Assembly (NCBI GenBank): GCA_963834135.1
Contig: CAWIAN010000008.1
Coordinates: 1 to 64,000 of the forward strand
Direction of reading: 5' to 3'
DNA length: 64,000 nt
Source: Bog-257 sp963834135
Lineage (GTDB): Bacteria; Acidobacteriota; Terriglobia; Terriglobales; Acidobacteriaceae
Shown here: positions 18,941 through 27,621 of the stretch, in pieces
Numbering within the stretch: the stretch's first letter is position 1
Layout of the letters: the number at the start of each line of letters is the position of its first letter
Notes under the pieces: model-generated
Told to the model about the DNA's origin: nothing
What the model saw: the letters and a program-made list of their open reading frames with translations, nothing else
Database searches by the model: none
Made by a program: the position numbers and the translations under genes

Positions 18941-20466
18941 TGCAGTGGATGCGTGCGTTCGAACAACACGGTTGATGGATCGGAATAAATCTGGCGCCAC
19001 CCGGAAGAGTGCTCCAGCAGGTAGGTCAGCGGCTGCTTGGGCTCGTAGAGGACATAGTCAACCTTGTACTTGTCGAGGATTTCGAGGGTGTTGCTCAGCG
19101 CGGTCGCTTTGATGAAATCGTCGAAGACTCCGTTGTAGACAAAGATGTCGGCGCGGCCGTCGATGAAGGGCTTGATGTCGGGCGCATGCCACTCCATGTA
19201 TCCGCCGAATTTGTACTGGTTGAAGATCCTGCCGTCGATGTGATGTTGCTGCATGAATTCGAGCGCCTGCTTAGGGTAGTCGGCGTCGACCCTCTGTTGC
19301 AGGCTGGCGTTGGAAGGGAAGTAGAAGATCACCAGGCCGATCACGACGGCAATGATTGCGGCATTCAGCCAGGGCTTGTCGAGGTCGCGGCGATAGGGGT
19401 CGAAGAGCTTCAGCCGGGGCGCGAGTATCGGCACGATGATCAGGCCGGCAAAGAACAGGAAGCGGATATGGGAGAGCGCCGCCCAAAGCGCGAACGAGGT
19501 CAGAGCGACTTCGGAGAGCTTCCACTTTCGACTGGAGAACAGGGCCGCTGCCAACAGACCGATGATGAGCGCCATCGCCAGCTTGCCGTTCCAACTGTTG
19601 AAGGCGACCGGCTGCCATTCGTCCATGAACTTAACGACCGACTGCTGCCGAAATCCGAGGTCGAAGGGATATAAAACCAGCTTGTATCCGAACGGGTTGA
19701 CGAACAGAGCCGCGGCGGAAGCGAGAAAGACCATCAGCAGCTGCGTGAATTGCGCCCGTGTCCAGCGGGTGGCGACCACCAGCCCCCATTCCCCTTCGAT
19801 AAGGCCGCAAGCGATCGGTATAAACAACACGGCCATGCCGAAGATCCAGGAGCCGTGGAGGTTGATCCAGAGAGCGAACAAAGGCGGTATCAGCCACAGG
19901 CCTTTGTCTCCGCGCTCGAAGCGGTCCATCAGAAGCAGCAATCCCGCCATGCACAACCAGCCGAATAGCAGGGTGCGAGGCGCAATCGAGACGCCGCTGA
20001 GACAAACCGCTCCCAACGTTGCAACCACGGCGTCTTTGCAGTCGGCGCCGGCGCGGTAACAACGAACGTAGACGGCGGCATAGATGAGAACGAGGACGGA
20101 ATAATAGACGAAGAGGATTCCCTGTAAGCCCCTGGCCTTGTAGCCGAGAAAATATACGAGTCCCGACAGCCACTCCTTGTCCAGCCACGGCGATCCGGCC
20201 GCCGTGTAGGAGTACGAGTCCACTCGAGGGAACGAATGCGTCAATACGAGGTGCTGGGCGTTCCGTAGAACCCACCAGATGTCGGACTCGGCGATGCCCT
20301 TAGACGCATAAGGAAGGACGAGGCCGGCCAGCAGCACCATGCACATGACAGGAAAGCTGAACACGTCGAGGGCCAGAGCGCTTCGAGAACCGACGCTCAG
20401 CTCGCTCGTGTTCGTACCGGACTTAGGGCTAGTGGCCAAAAACTTCTCTCCCTTGCTTACAGGCAA
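18937..20466 (-). CDS. Polytopic GT-C-like membrane protein, copy 1
   Basis: 509 residues from TTG (start uncertain; no ATG before the first helix). About 12 helices. The N-terminal loop AESDIWWVLRNAQHLVLTH and PWLDKEWLSGLVYFL have the spaced acidic and aromatic residues seen in GT-C folds. The C-terminal soluble part contains GGYMEWHAPDIKPFIDGRADIFVYNG, shared with the paralogue at 21674. I cannot assign a named family. It overlaps the next downstream gene by 4 nt and follows a GT87-like gene, so a role in building an envelope glycan or glycolipid is inferred. Confidence 0.75.
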   Translation of the reverse strand: MPVSKGEKFLATSPKSGTNTSELSVGSRSALALDVFSFPVMCMVLLAGLVLPYASKGIAESDIWWVLRNAQHLVLTHSFPRVDSYSYTAAGSPWLDKEWLSGLVYFLGYKARGLQGILFVYYSVLVLIYAAVYVRCYRAGADCKDAVVATLGAVCLSGVSIAPRTLLFGWLCMAGLLLLMDRFERGDKGLWLIPPLFALWINLHGSWIFGMAVLFIPIACGLIEGEWGLVVATRWTRAQFTQLLMVFLASAAALFVNPFGYKLVLYPFDLGFRQQSVVKFMDEWQPVAFNSWNGKLAMALIIGLLAAALFSSRKWKLSEVALTSFALWAALSHIRFLFFAGLIIVPILAPRLKLFDPYRRDLDKPWLNAAIIAVVIGLVIFYFPSNASLQQRVDADYPKQALEFMQQHHIDGRIFNQYKFGGYMEWHAPDIKPFIDGRADIFVYNGVFDDFIKATALSNTLEILDKYKVDYVLYEPKQPLTYLLEHSSGWRQIYSDPSTVLFERTHPLQ

Positions 20467-20487
20467 CGCTTGCCGCCGTTATGCCCT

Positions 20488-21693
20488 TTAAGCCGTTTTG
20501 CTTCCCGGTTGCCAGGTTGCGTAGATATACCACGCAAACCATGCCGGAACTGTCCAGAGATAGTAGTGGGAAGCAATGTTTCCGACGGCGCAAATCTCAA
20601 GCAGGGCAGCGGTCGCAATTATCGCAATCGGAATAAGTGATCGCCGCAAAGCGACTGCCCGGTAGACCCCTGCCATCACGGCGGGCAAAAGCACAGCTTC
20701 ATCCGTGAACCATGAATACGGAGTGCATAGCGCCGATACCAGAAGCAACAGCATGCCTTGGTCCATCCATGCCCAACGATCACGGCGCGTCCAGAAATAC
20801 CATACCGACCACAAGCAAGCCACCACTTCCGGCAGGAATTGCAGCCATACAGCCTTTGGGTCGACCCAGAAACGCATGGCAACACTTAAAGTCGGAACGA
20901 AGCTGTGCAGCACACCGGTCATCGCCATCATCTGCGAATACTGAGACCAAGCATGGGCATCGAAGCTCAGCGTGACGGCGCCACCGGCCATTAAGACGAC
21001 GGCGAAGCCCACCAGGATCCTGTACTGCCGTCGGTAGGCCGACCAAAGCGTCAGCACGATGAAAAACGGCAGGAACAAATGCGGCTTCCAGGCGCAAGGC
21101 AGGAGCGCCAAACCGGCAAGATAAGGGTGGGACTCATGAAAGTAAAGGAACAGAACAATACCTAGAAGAAGGAAGGTCCCTAGTTGACCTGCCATCAGGC
21201 AAGCAATCGCCGGTGCAAACATGTAGCCGCAAAAGTGCAAGCCGCTATCGGGGCGTCCGTTGAGAATCCAGAGCAACCAGACCGATATAAACAAGGACGA
21301 AAGTACCATCAGTGACCACAAGATGAAGCCGGATTTCGCGCTGAGCAGCCCCAGAGGCAGCAGCAGGAAAAGCAACACAGGAGGGCTGAACGTTACTCGC
21401 GGCTTCGTGCCTTCCAACCCTGCCTCATGCTCCAGCTGGAGAGTAGCTTCAATATCGTAAGGGTTGCTGCCATGGAGGAGCAGCGTCCCAGTCGCCCAAT
21501 ACTCAATGAAGTCGCGCTTGGCAGCGGTATAGTCCGAGACGCCGATTTCAAAAATTCCAAGCACAAGTGCAATGGTCGCGAAAATAATGCAAGCGGCGGC
21601 GACTGGCCGCGCCTTGTTCCCGGTTATGCCCATGGCACCCGACCCAGCCTCAAGCCGAACACTGGTTTCGCGACTATTCACCGTGCGACTCAT
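20488..21693 (-). CDS. GT87-like (DUF2029) polyprenyl-phosphate-sugar glycosyltransferase
   Basis: 401 residues from ATG at 21693; a TTG/GTG-type extension to 21726 is possible. Signature elements of the alpha-mannosyltransferase-like GT87 family: RDFIEYWATGTLLLHGSNPYD near the N-terminus, PPVLLFLLLPLG, and LALLPCAWKPHLFLPFF in the middle. About ten helices. The likely reaction is sugar transfer from a polyprenyl-phosphate donor outside the cytoplasm. It overlaps the upstream gene by 20 nt, consistent with an operon running from 25.75 kb down to 15.9 kb. Confidence 0.8.
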   Translation of the reverse strand: MSRTVNSRETSVRLEAGSGAMGITGNKARPVAAACIIFATIALVLGIFEIGVSDYTAAKRDFIEYWATGTLLLHGSNPYDIEATLQLEHEAGLEGTKPRVTFSPPVLLFLLLPLGLLSAKSGFILWSLMVLSSLFISVWLLWILNGRPDSGLHFCGYMFAPAIACLMAGQLGTFLLLGIVLFLYFHESHPYLAGLALLPCAWKPHLFLPFFIVLTLWSAYRRQYRILVGFAVVLMAGGAVTLSFDAHAWSQYSQMMAMTGVLHSFVPTLSVAMRFWVDPKAVWLQFLPEVVACLWSVWYFWTRRDRWAWMDQGMLLLLVSALCTPYSWFTDEAVLLPAVMAGVYRAVALRRSLIPIAIIATAALLEICAVGNIASHYYLWTVPAWFAWYIYATWQPGSKTA

Positions 21694-23215
21694 TGCCAGC
21701 TTGTCCCAGGTTGCCGGTTCGGCCAAACAGGATAGAAACTTTGTCCGAGTACACTATTTTCCACTGCGAAGAGTGACTGAGAAGATAGGCCAGGGGTGTA
21801 TCGGGCTCTATGAGAACCAGGCTAATGTCATATTTGTTCATTGTTTCGAGAGAATCGTCGATGAGAGTAGCCTTGATGTGATCGTCAAAACTGCCGTTGT
21901 AAATGAATATGTCCGCTCGGCCATCGAGAAAAGTCTTTAGGTCTGGAGCGTTCCACTCCATATATCCACCCCACCACTCGGGATTGAAAATCCGCCCTTG
22001 AAAATGGTTCTGCTCGATATACGCGATCGCGCCGGCAGGATATTTTCCATCGATGTCGTGTTGCAGCTCAGCGGTGGTGGGGAAGTAAAAAGCCATCCCA
22101 GCGACCAATCCGACGATAATCGCAGCATTAAGCCAAGGCTTGTCGATATCCGGATCGTAGACAGGGAAGAAGGTCAGGCGGGCAGCGATTAGCGGCGGAA
22201 TGATGAGGCCGGCAAAAAATAGCATGCGGACATGCGAAAACGCCGACCACAAAGCGAAGACCGTTAAGAGTGTGTCATACAAGGTCCATCGACGACGCGA
22301 GAACCAGACCGAAGCCAGCACTGCAAAAAGCAAAATCAGCGCAACCTTACCGCCTCCGGTAGTAAAGTCTACCGGCTGCCACTCCTGGGTGAACTTAATG
22401 TTACTGGCCTGATGAACTAGGAAATCGAGAGGATAGAAGACAAGCTTGTAGCCGAACGGGTTGATAAACAAGGCGCCGACCGACAGACCTAGAGCCACAA
22501 ACAATTTCTTCAGTTCAGCCGTGCTCCACTTGTGCGCGGTTATAAGACCCCATGAGCCATCGATCATGCCGGAGGCGATGGCGCATCCCAAGACAATTAT
22601 TCCAAACAGCCAAGATCCGTGGCAGTTGATCCAGAAGGCGAATAATGGTGGGACTGACCAGAGGCCCCGGCCAGTTCGGCGAAAGTGATCGAGTGCGAGC
22701 AGCAGGCCGGCCATGCAGAGCCACCCGAAGAGCAGCATGCGCGGGCCCATCGAGACGACTCCCAACAGGATGGCCAGTAGTGTTGTGAGCGTGGCCGACT
22801 TGCAATCGGCACCAGCGCGGCATGACCGGTAGTAAACACCCGCATAGATCAGCACCAGTAAGCCGAAATACACGCCTAGCAAACCACGCAGGCCAGCGGC
22901 TTTGAAGGCGAGGAAGTATGGCACCTCGGCTAGCCACTCGATGTCCATCCAAGGGGCGCCGGCCGCGCCGAACGAATAAGTATCCACTCGCGGGATAGTG
23001 TGGTGAAGTACGATCTGCGCGCCGTTACGTAAATGCCACCAGATATCCGGCTCCGCAATATTTCTCACACAAAACCCGAAGATTACAGGGATGAGTAAGA
23101 ACATGCACATCACCGGAAAGGAGAAGGCCTTGGCGGCGATTCCACGGCGGGTCGCGAGCGGCAGCGGCTCGGGCTCACGGATTGCAGCATTCGCAGATAG
23201 TTGTTCAGAGTTCAT
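21674..23215 (-). CDS. Polytopic GT-C-like membrane protein, copy 2
   Basis: 513 residues, about 12 helices. Paralogue of the gene at 18937: shared AEPDIWWHLRNGAQIVLHHTIPRVD, PWMDIEWLAEVPYFLAFKA, PRMLLFGWLCMAGLL, FINPFGYKLVFYPLDF and GGYMEWNAPDLKTFLDGRADIFIYNG (each shorter than 30 residues and collinear). Family unnamed to me. The order GT87-like gene then this type of gene occurs twice in the operon (24475/23231 then 21674; 20488 then 18937), suggesting block duplication. Probable envelope glycan enzyme, by context only. Confidence 0.75.
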   Translation of the reverse strand: MNSEQLSANAAIREPEPLPLATRRGIAAKAFSFPVMCMFLLIPVIFGFCVRNIAEPDIWWHLRNGAQIVLHHTIPRVDTYSFGAAGAPWMDIEWLAEVPYFLAFKAAGLRGLLGVYFGLLVLIYAGVYYRSCRAGADCKSATLTTLLAILLGVVSMGPRMLLFGWLCMAGLLLALDHFRRTGRGLWSVPPLFAFWINCHGSWLFGIIVLGCAIASGMIDGSWGLITAHKWSTAELKKLFVALGLSVGALFINPFGYKLVFYPLDFLVHQASNIKFTQEWQPVDFTTGGGKVALILLFAVLASVWFSRRRWTLYDTLLTVFALWSAFSHVRMLFFAGLIIPPLIAARLTFFPVYDPDIDKPWLNAAIIVGLVAGMAFYFPTTAELQHDIDGKYPAGAIAYIEQNHFQGRIFNPEWWGGYMEWNAPDLKTFLDGRADIFIYNGSFDDHIKATLIDDSLETMNKYDISLVLIEPDTPLAYLLSHSSQWKIVYSDKVSILFGRTGNLGQAGNESHGE

Positions 23216-23230
23216 CTGAAAGCAAGTTAC

Positions 23231-24478
23231 TCAACTAACCGTGGCGACGGACGCACGGTGAGAGCTGGCGTCTCTGGCCAGTCCATCCGGTTCGGCGACT
23301 TTAGCGGCACAAAATAACTGCGCGATCATCACGGCCACAAGCGAGGCCAACAAAGGGAAAGTTGCATTTACCGGTAGCCACCAAGCTATGGCTTTCAACT
23401 GCGCGCTGGCATGCAGGAATACGGCGCCCACCAGAGTCGCGAGCCAGAGTTCGACTAGAGAAATCTTCATCGCCGCGAGCGCGAGCTGATGAACGGCACC
23501 GGCAGTTCTGATGGATGATGCGTTATCAGCTACCCAGATTGTGGGAATGAGCAAAGCGATTGCACTGTATGCCTGTTCGGGAAAGAGCAGATAGACAACT
23601 ACAGTCGAGAGTGCAACCTGGAAAAGCAGGTCTGACTTTCGTCGTGTCCACAGAACACCGATGAGGCCGAACAGTAAAATTCCGGAAACTACGATCCCCG
23701 CCTTATCACCAAAGATATAGACAATGGTCGACGGCGACCGGTGATACTGCGCATAAGCCCTCAGAGCCGCAAGCCAGTTTGGAATCCAGTGCGGGCTCAC
23801 AAGCTCGGACAGGCCAAGGATCGCAATCACCGCCCCGCCAAACGAAATAGCGAATGCCTTGCGCCTGCGCCACGCTGCGAACGTCCATATCATCATCGGC
23901 AGCAGCAACGCGAATGCAACCTGCGGCTTACTCGTAGATAAAGCCGCCAATATCCCGGCCGTCCAAAGGTGCCCCGATCGAAGCAGTGCGAAGCTTGCGA
24001 CCGAGATGCCGAAGAATAACAACGTCGGCTGCCGGATCTGCAAACCGAAGACCAGGGGATAGCTTGCGAAGGCGAAAATGATATAGAGCCCGGTAACCGC
24101 GTCCCATTTTCCCCGGATCCATCCCACCGAGAGCACAACGAGAGCGCCGATCAGACAGAAGACGATGCGGTTAGCAAGGGGAAAACTTAGCAGCGCCAAT
24201 GGCATAATCGGGAAGGTGGCATACACCGGATACGCGAATCGCTGTTCGTTCTTCTCGCCGATAGCCTCGGCGGTGGTGCCGTAGGCAGCGATTTGGTCCT
24301 GAATCGTGACCTCATGGCTGTATGGGTTCTCGCCATGAACAATGGCTCGGGACCCATTCCATAAAGGAAAGAAGTCGGAGTGCTGGAGTCGAACACCCAC
24401 TGTTGCCAGAAAATAGCCGGCAAAATACCAGCACACTACCAGAGCCACGATCGCCGGAATGGTGGTGCGCGCCTTCAT
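23231..24478 (-). CDS. GT87-like membrane glycosyltransferase, tandem copy B
   Basis: 415 residues from ATG at 24478, which overlaps the TGA of the upstream gene (ATGA). The alternative start at 24508 would overlap more. About ten helices. HSDFFPLWNGSRAIVHGENPYS matches the GT87 first-loop pattern (Asp before aromatic, then GxNPY), with TSKPQVAFALLLPMM as the mid-protein Lys-Pro motif. It is homologous along its length to the gene at 24475 (both begin MK-RT and contain QIRQPTLLFFG / QMRQPSLFFFA), so the two arose by tandem duplication. Confidence 0.75.
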   Translation of the reverse strand: MKARTTIPAIVALVVCWYFAGYFLATVGVRLQHSDFFPLWNGSRAIVHGENPYSHEVTIQDQIAAYGTTAEAIGEKNEQRFAYPVYATFPIMPLALLSFPLANRIVFCLIGALVVLSVGWIRGKWDAVTGLYIIFAFASYPLVFGLQIRQPTLLFFGISVASFALLRSGHLWTAGILAALSTSKPQVAFALLLPMMIWTFAAWRRRKAFAISFGGAVIAILGLSELVSPHWIPNWLAALRAYAQYHRSPSTIVYIFGDKAGIVVSGILLFGLIGVLWTRRKSDLLFQVALSTVVVYLLFPEQAYSAIALLIPTIWVADNASSIRTAGAVHQLALAAMKISLVELWLATLVGAVFLHASAQLKAIAWWLPVNATFPLLASLVAVMIAQLFCAAKVAEPDGLARDASSHRASVATVS

Positions 24479-25752
24479 ACTCGCTGCCAATCTGCGCGTG
24501 GGGTGCAATCTGGAGCACCAGGTCGCTCAGCGTTAGCAACAAGCCCGGAAACTGCCAAGTCCGTTTTGGCTGGTAACAAAACAGACTGAATGGCAATCAA
24601 TGCCGATATCGAGACGAAGAGCGGGAATAGCGCAGCAGTCGGAATGACCCAACCCAGCTTCACCCCTAGCGAGCCTGTGTGCAGCAACAGCGCGCCCAAA
24701 GGTGCGCTCAACCACAAACCCACGAACGCGACTCGTACGATGGCCAAGGCCAGCTGCCCGGCGCCCTGACGCTGCTCAATGAAGCGGGAATTATCCGCGA
24801 TCCATATCGAAGGAATCAGCAAGACAATTGCATTCCAGAGGACAAACTGCGTGATCAGATAAAACCCTGTGGCGCAAAATGCCACTTGGAAGAGAAGATC
24901 GCGGTGCCGGTATCTCCAAAGCATTGCGAGAAGAATTAGGGCCACAACCACTGTGGCCGCCAACCCAAGTTGCTTCCCGAATGCCAGCACCGGAAGTGAC
25001 GGCTGAACGTATTGCGAATACGACCGCAGCGCCGCAAACCAGTGCGGTATCCATCCCGGCACCACGAGAATCGACACGCAAAATATAGCTAGGGCGGAGG
25101 CCGCTACCGAAGCCACGAAGCGCCAGCGTTCCGACCAGTGCGCGAGAGCCCAGATCAGCATCGGCAGCAGAATGGATCCGCTAACCTGCGGCTTGCCCAC
25201 TACGAGAGCAGCGAGAAGGCCAGCAGCTACGAATCGTCCCGATCGCAGCAGGGCCAGACTGGCGACGCCGACGGCGAAGAAAAAGAGCGAAGGCTGCCGC
25301 ATCTGGAGGGTGGAGATAATCGGATAGCTGGCCAACGTCAATATTGCGTACAAGAGCGTAGTGCTGTCCCAGATGCCTCTCAACCAGCCGACCGACAGCG
25401 CCACCAATATGGCGAAGGTGCAGAAGATGATTGCGTCCGCGACGCGAAAGCTCAACAGGCCCAAGGTAAGAAAGGGGAAGGCAGCCTGCACGGGATAGGG
25501 AAAGACTTGATCGTTCTTATCGCCGATTACCTTGGCGGTGGCTCCGTATTCGGAAATCTGATTCTGTTCGGTGACCGCCGGGCCGTAGGGGTCGACGCCG
25601 CCTAGTATCGCCCGGCTCACATTCCAAATTGGGCCGTAGTCGTTCGCAAATCCCGGTTTGATGCCGTTACCACCCGCTGCGGCCAATGACAGAGCGTAAT
25701 ACCAGGACGCTGCCAGGCACATAAGGGCCAGAATCGCCGTGCGAGTCTTCAT
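24475..25752 (-). CDS. GT87-like membrane glycosyltransferase, tandem copy A
   Basis: 425 residues, ATG start, about ten helices; first gene of the minus-strand glycosyltransferase operon. FANDYGPIWNVSRAILGGVDPYG is the loop-1 region and VVGKPQVSGSILLPML the Lys-Pro motif seen in GT87 enzymes. ATGA overlap with the downstream paralogue. The C-terminal tail is hydrophilic. The glycan made is not identifiable. Confidence 0.75.
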   Translation of the reverse strand: MKTRTAILALMCLAASWYYALSLAAAGGNGIKPGFANDYGPIWNVSRAILGGVDPYGPAVTEQNQISEYGATAKVIGDKNDQVFPYPVQAAFPFLTLGLLSFRVADAIIFCTFAILVALSVGWLRGIWDSTTLLYAILTLASYPIISTLQMRQPSLFFFAVGVASLALLRSGRFVAAGLLAALVVGKPQVSGSILLPMLIWALAHWSERWRFVASVAASALAIFCVSILVVPGWIPHWFAALRSYSQYVQPSLPVLAFGKQLGLAATVVVALILLAMLWRYRHRDLLFQVAFCATGFYLITQFVLWNAIVLLIPSIWIADNSRFIEQRQGAGQLALAIVRVAFVGLWLSAPLGALLLHTGSLGVKLGWVIPTAALFPLFVSISALIAIQSVLLPAKTDLAVSGLVANAERPGAPDCTPRADWQRV

Positions 25753-26064
25753 ACAGTTATTTCATCCAAACGCGGGCGGCCTGGTGTTAGAGCCAAAGGG
25801 AGCCCGACCCGAGTCTTCACGAACATGAGTCGTTAGCAACGCGCGTCCTTTCAGCACCCGTATTCACCATATGCAGGGCGAGGGGGTGTGCTATAAGCAG
25901 TGGTTGCAGAGGGTCAGGTTGACTGCAGCATACCTGATTCCTCACCGATGGTGAACACAAATGATCCGCAACTGTTTATCGAAAGAAGTCGGTGAACGGC
26001 GTTGCGTAACCTCACGTCGCTGGAGGAGATCTCCGGGCTTCCTAAGATCGGTCACCACACTGCT
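25753..26064. other. Divergent promoter region between two glycosyltransferase runs
   Basis: Separates the minus-strand operon starting at 25752 from the plus-strand gene pair at 26065. No promoter stands out. The plus gene may start earlier, at a TTG at 26002. Confidence 0.35.
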
Positions 26065-27621
26065 ATGAGTCGCGGAGCAAAATTCCTTGTCGGATGTGCT
26101 TTTGTCCTGCAGCTTTCGGTATTCGCTTTTGTCGCGCTCCACCGGTTCATCGACGCAGACGAAGGGTCTTATCTTCTAGCCTCGCGATTGGTCTTGCTGC
26201 ACAAAAAACCGTACGTTGATTTTTTTTACAACCAGGCGCCGCTGCTGCCGTATGCGTATGCAGCCTGGATGAGGTTCGCCGGCGTGTCATGGAGATCGGC
26301 CAAGCTGTTCTCCGCTCTATTGACTGCGGTAATCGGCACTTTGGTATGCGTGGATATTCTTCGCCGGACGCGCAAGTGGCTGGCGGGCGCGGCGGCAGTC
26401 ATTCTTTTTGGGTCGAGCACCCTTATTTTCGCGTGGTTCCCGATCGCTAAGACCTATTCGCTGGCCGGCCTTTTGCTGTTTGCGGCGTACCTGGCCGTCG
26501 AATGGGAAGGGCCAGCTTCGCGCTGGATGATGGCGGCAGGCGGGATCATGCTGGGCCTTTCCGTCGATACACGCTCTTACCTGCTTCTCCTGTTGCCGGT
26601 TTTCGTCTGGTGGATCTTTCGCAATCGGCTGCCAAGAGACAGGTCGGCGTCGCTGGTACGGTTCCTGGCAGGATTCGCGGTGGGCCTTGTGCCTTCGCTA
26701 ATACTGTTCTTGAACTCGCCGGCCGCATTCCTCTTCAACAATCTGGGATATCACGCAATCAGGTCGAGCGAAGGCCTGGTCGGCTGGTGGTGGGAGAAGT
26801 TTGTAATCTCGCTAGAACTCTTCCTTTGGGGCGGGGAAGGGAACGGCCTGCAGTGGAGCATGCTGTTCTTCATTGGTTTTGGGCTGGCGATGTCGGGATC
26901 GAAGCAGAAAGATGTACCGCGTCTGGCGCTGCTGATTACGGCCAGTCTGGCGTTGATTTGCTTGCTGCCAACTCCCGCCTACGTACAGTATTTCTGCCTA
27001 TGCGTTCCGTTTCTGATCGTACTCGCTGTGTGCTCCGCAAACGACGTGTTCGGCCGCCTGACAACTCGACGCGAAAAGATGGTCGCTGGGGTCGCCTGTG
27101 TGTTTCTTCTGGCGATTTATTTGGCGGCGGGAGCTAATGATCTCCGGCGATATCTCGGCACCGGCGAAGCTGTGCCGGGTGTGAAGGCAGCCAGCGATAA
27201 AGGCGACTGGAAGTTGTCGCGCGTGATTGAGGTCTCCAGAGCCGTCGATCAGATCTCGAGTCCGGGCGAACAGGTGGCAAGTTTCTGGCCCGGAGACATT
27301 TTCCAGACGCAGGCCACTCCGGTCTCGGGATTTGAGAATCCCTTCGGCCTGCCGATTTCCGGAAAACTCACCGCCCAGCAGCGGACGCAGTATCATCTGC
27401 TTTCGCCGGACGAGATTAACTCCGATTTTGCTCGTCACCTGCCGCGAGTGGTTGTGCTGCGTAATCAGATTATTTCCCCAGCGACCGATCAACGGAACAC
27501 CAACGTCTGGGACAACGGAGACAGCTTTCGAACTGCGCTGCTGAATAATGGATATCGATTGAATCGCGCTTTTGGCGGTATTTCAATCTACGTTTGCTGT
27601 GCCAACGATGCCAGAGACTGA
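26065..27621 (+). CDS. GT39/ArnT-like membrane glycosyltransferase
   Basis: 518 residues from ATG, placed so that the first helix begins about 8 residues in; TTG at 26002 would add 21 residues. Polytopic GT-C protein with the catalytic-type loop FIDADEGSYLLASRLVLLHK and DFFYNQAPLLPY, both usual in PMT/ArnT-like enzymes. The soluble C-terminus includes GEQVASFWPGDIFQ. The downstream gene starts 14 nt before this one stops, so they are co-translated. Confidence 0.75.
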   Translation: MSRGAKFLVGCAFVLQLSVFAFVALHRFIDADEGSYLLASRLVLLHKKPYVDFFYNQAPLLPYAYAAWMRFAGVSWRSAKLFSALLTAVIGTLVCVDILRRTRKWLAGAAAVILFGSSTLIFAWFPIAKTYSLAGLLLFAAYLAVEWEGPASRWMMAAGGIMLGLSVDTRSYLLLLLPVFVWWIFRNRLPRDRSASLVRFLAGFAVGLVPSLILFLNSPAAFLFNNLGYHAIRSSEGLVGWWWEKFVISLELFLWGGEGNGLQWSMLFFIGFGLAMSGSKQKDVPRLALLITASLALICLLPTPAYVQYFCLCVPFLIVLAVCSANDVFGRLTTRREKMVAGVACVFLLAIYLAAGANDLRRYLGTGEAVPGVKAASDKGDWKLSRVIEVSRAVDQISSPGEQVASFWPGDIFQTQATPVSGFENPFGLPISGKLTAQQRTQYHLLSPDEINSDFARHLPRVVVLRNQIISPATDQRNTNVWDNGDSFRTALLNNGYRLNRAFGGISIYVCCANDARD

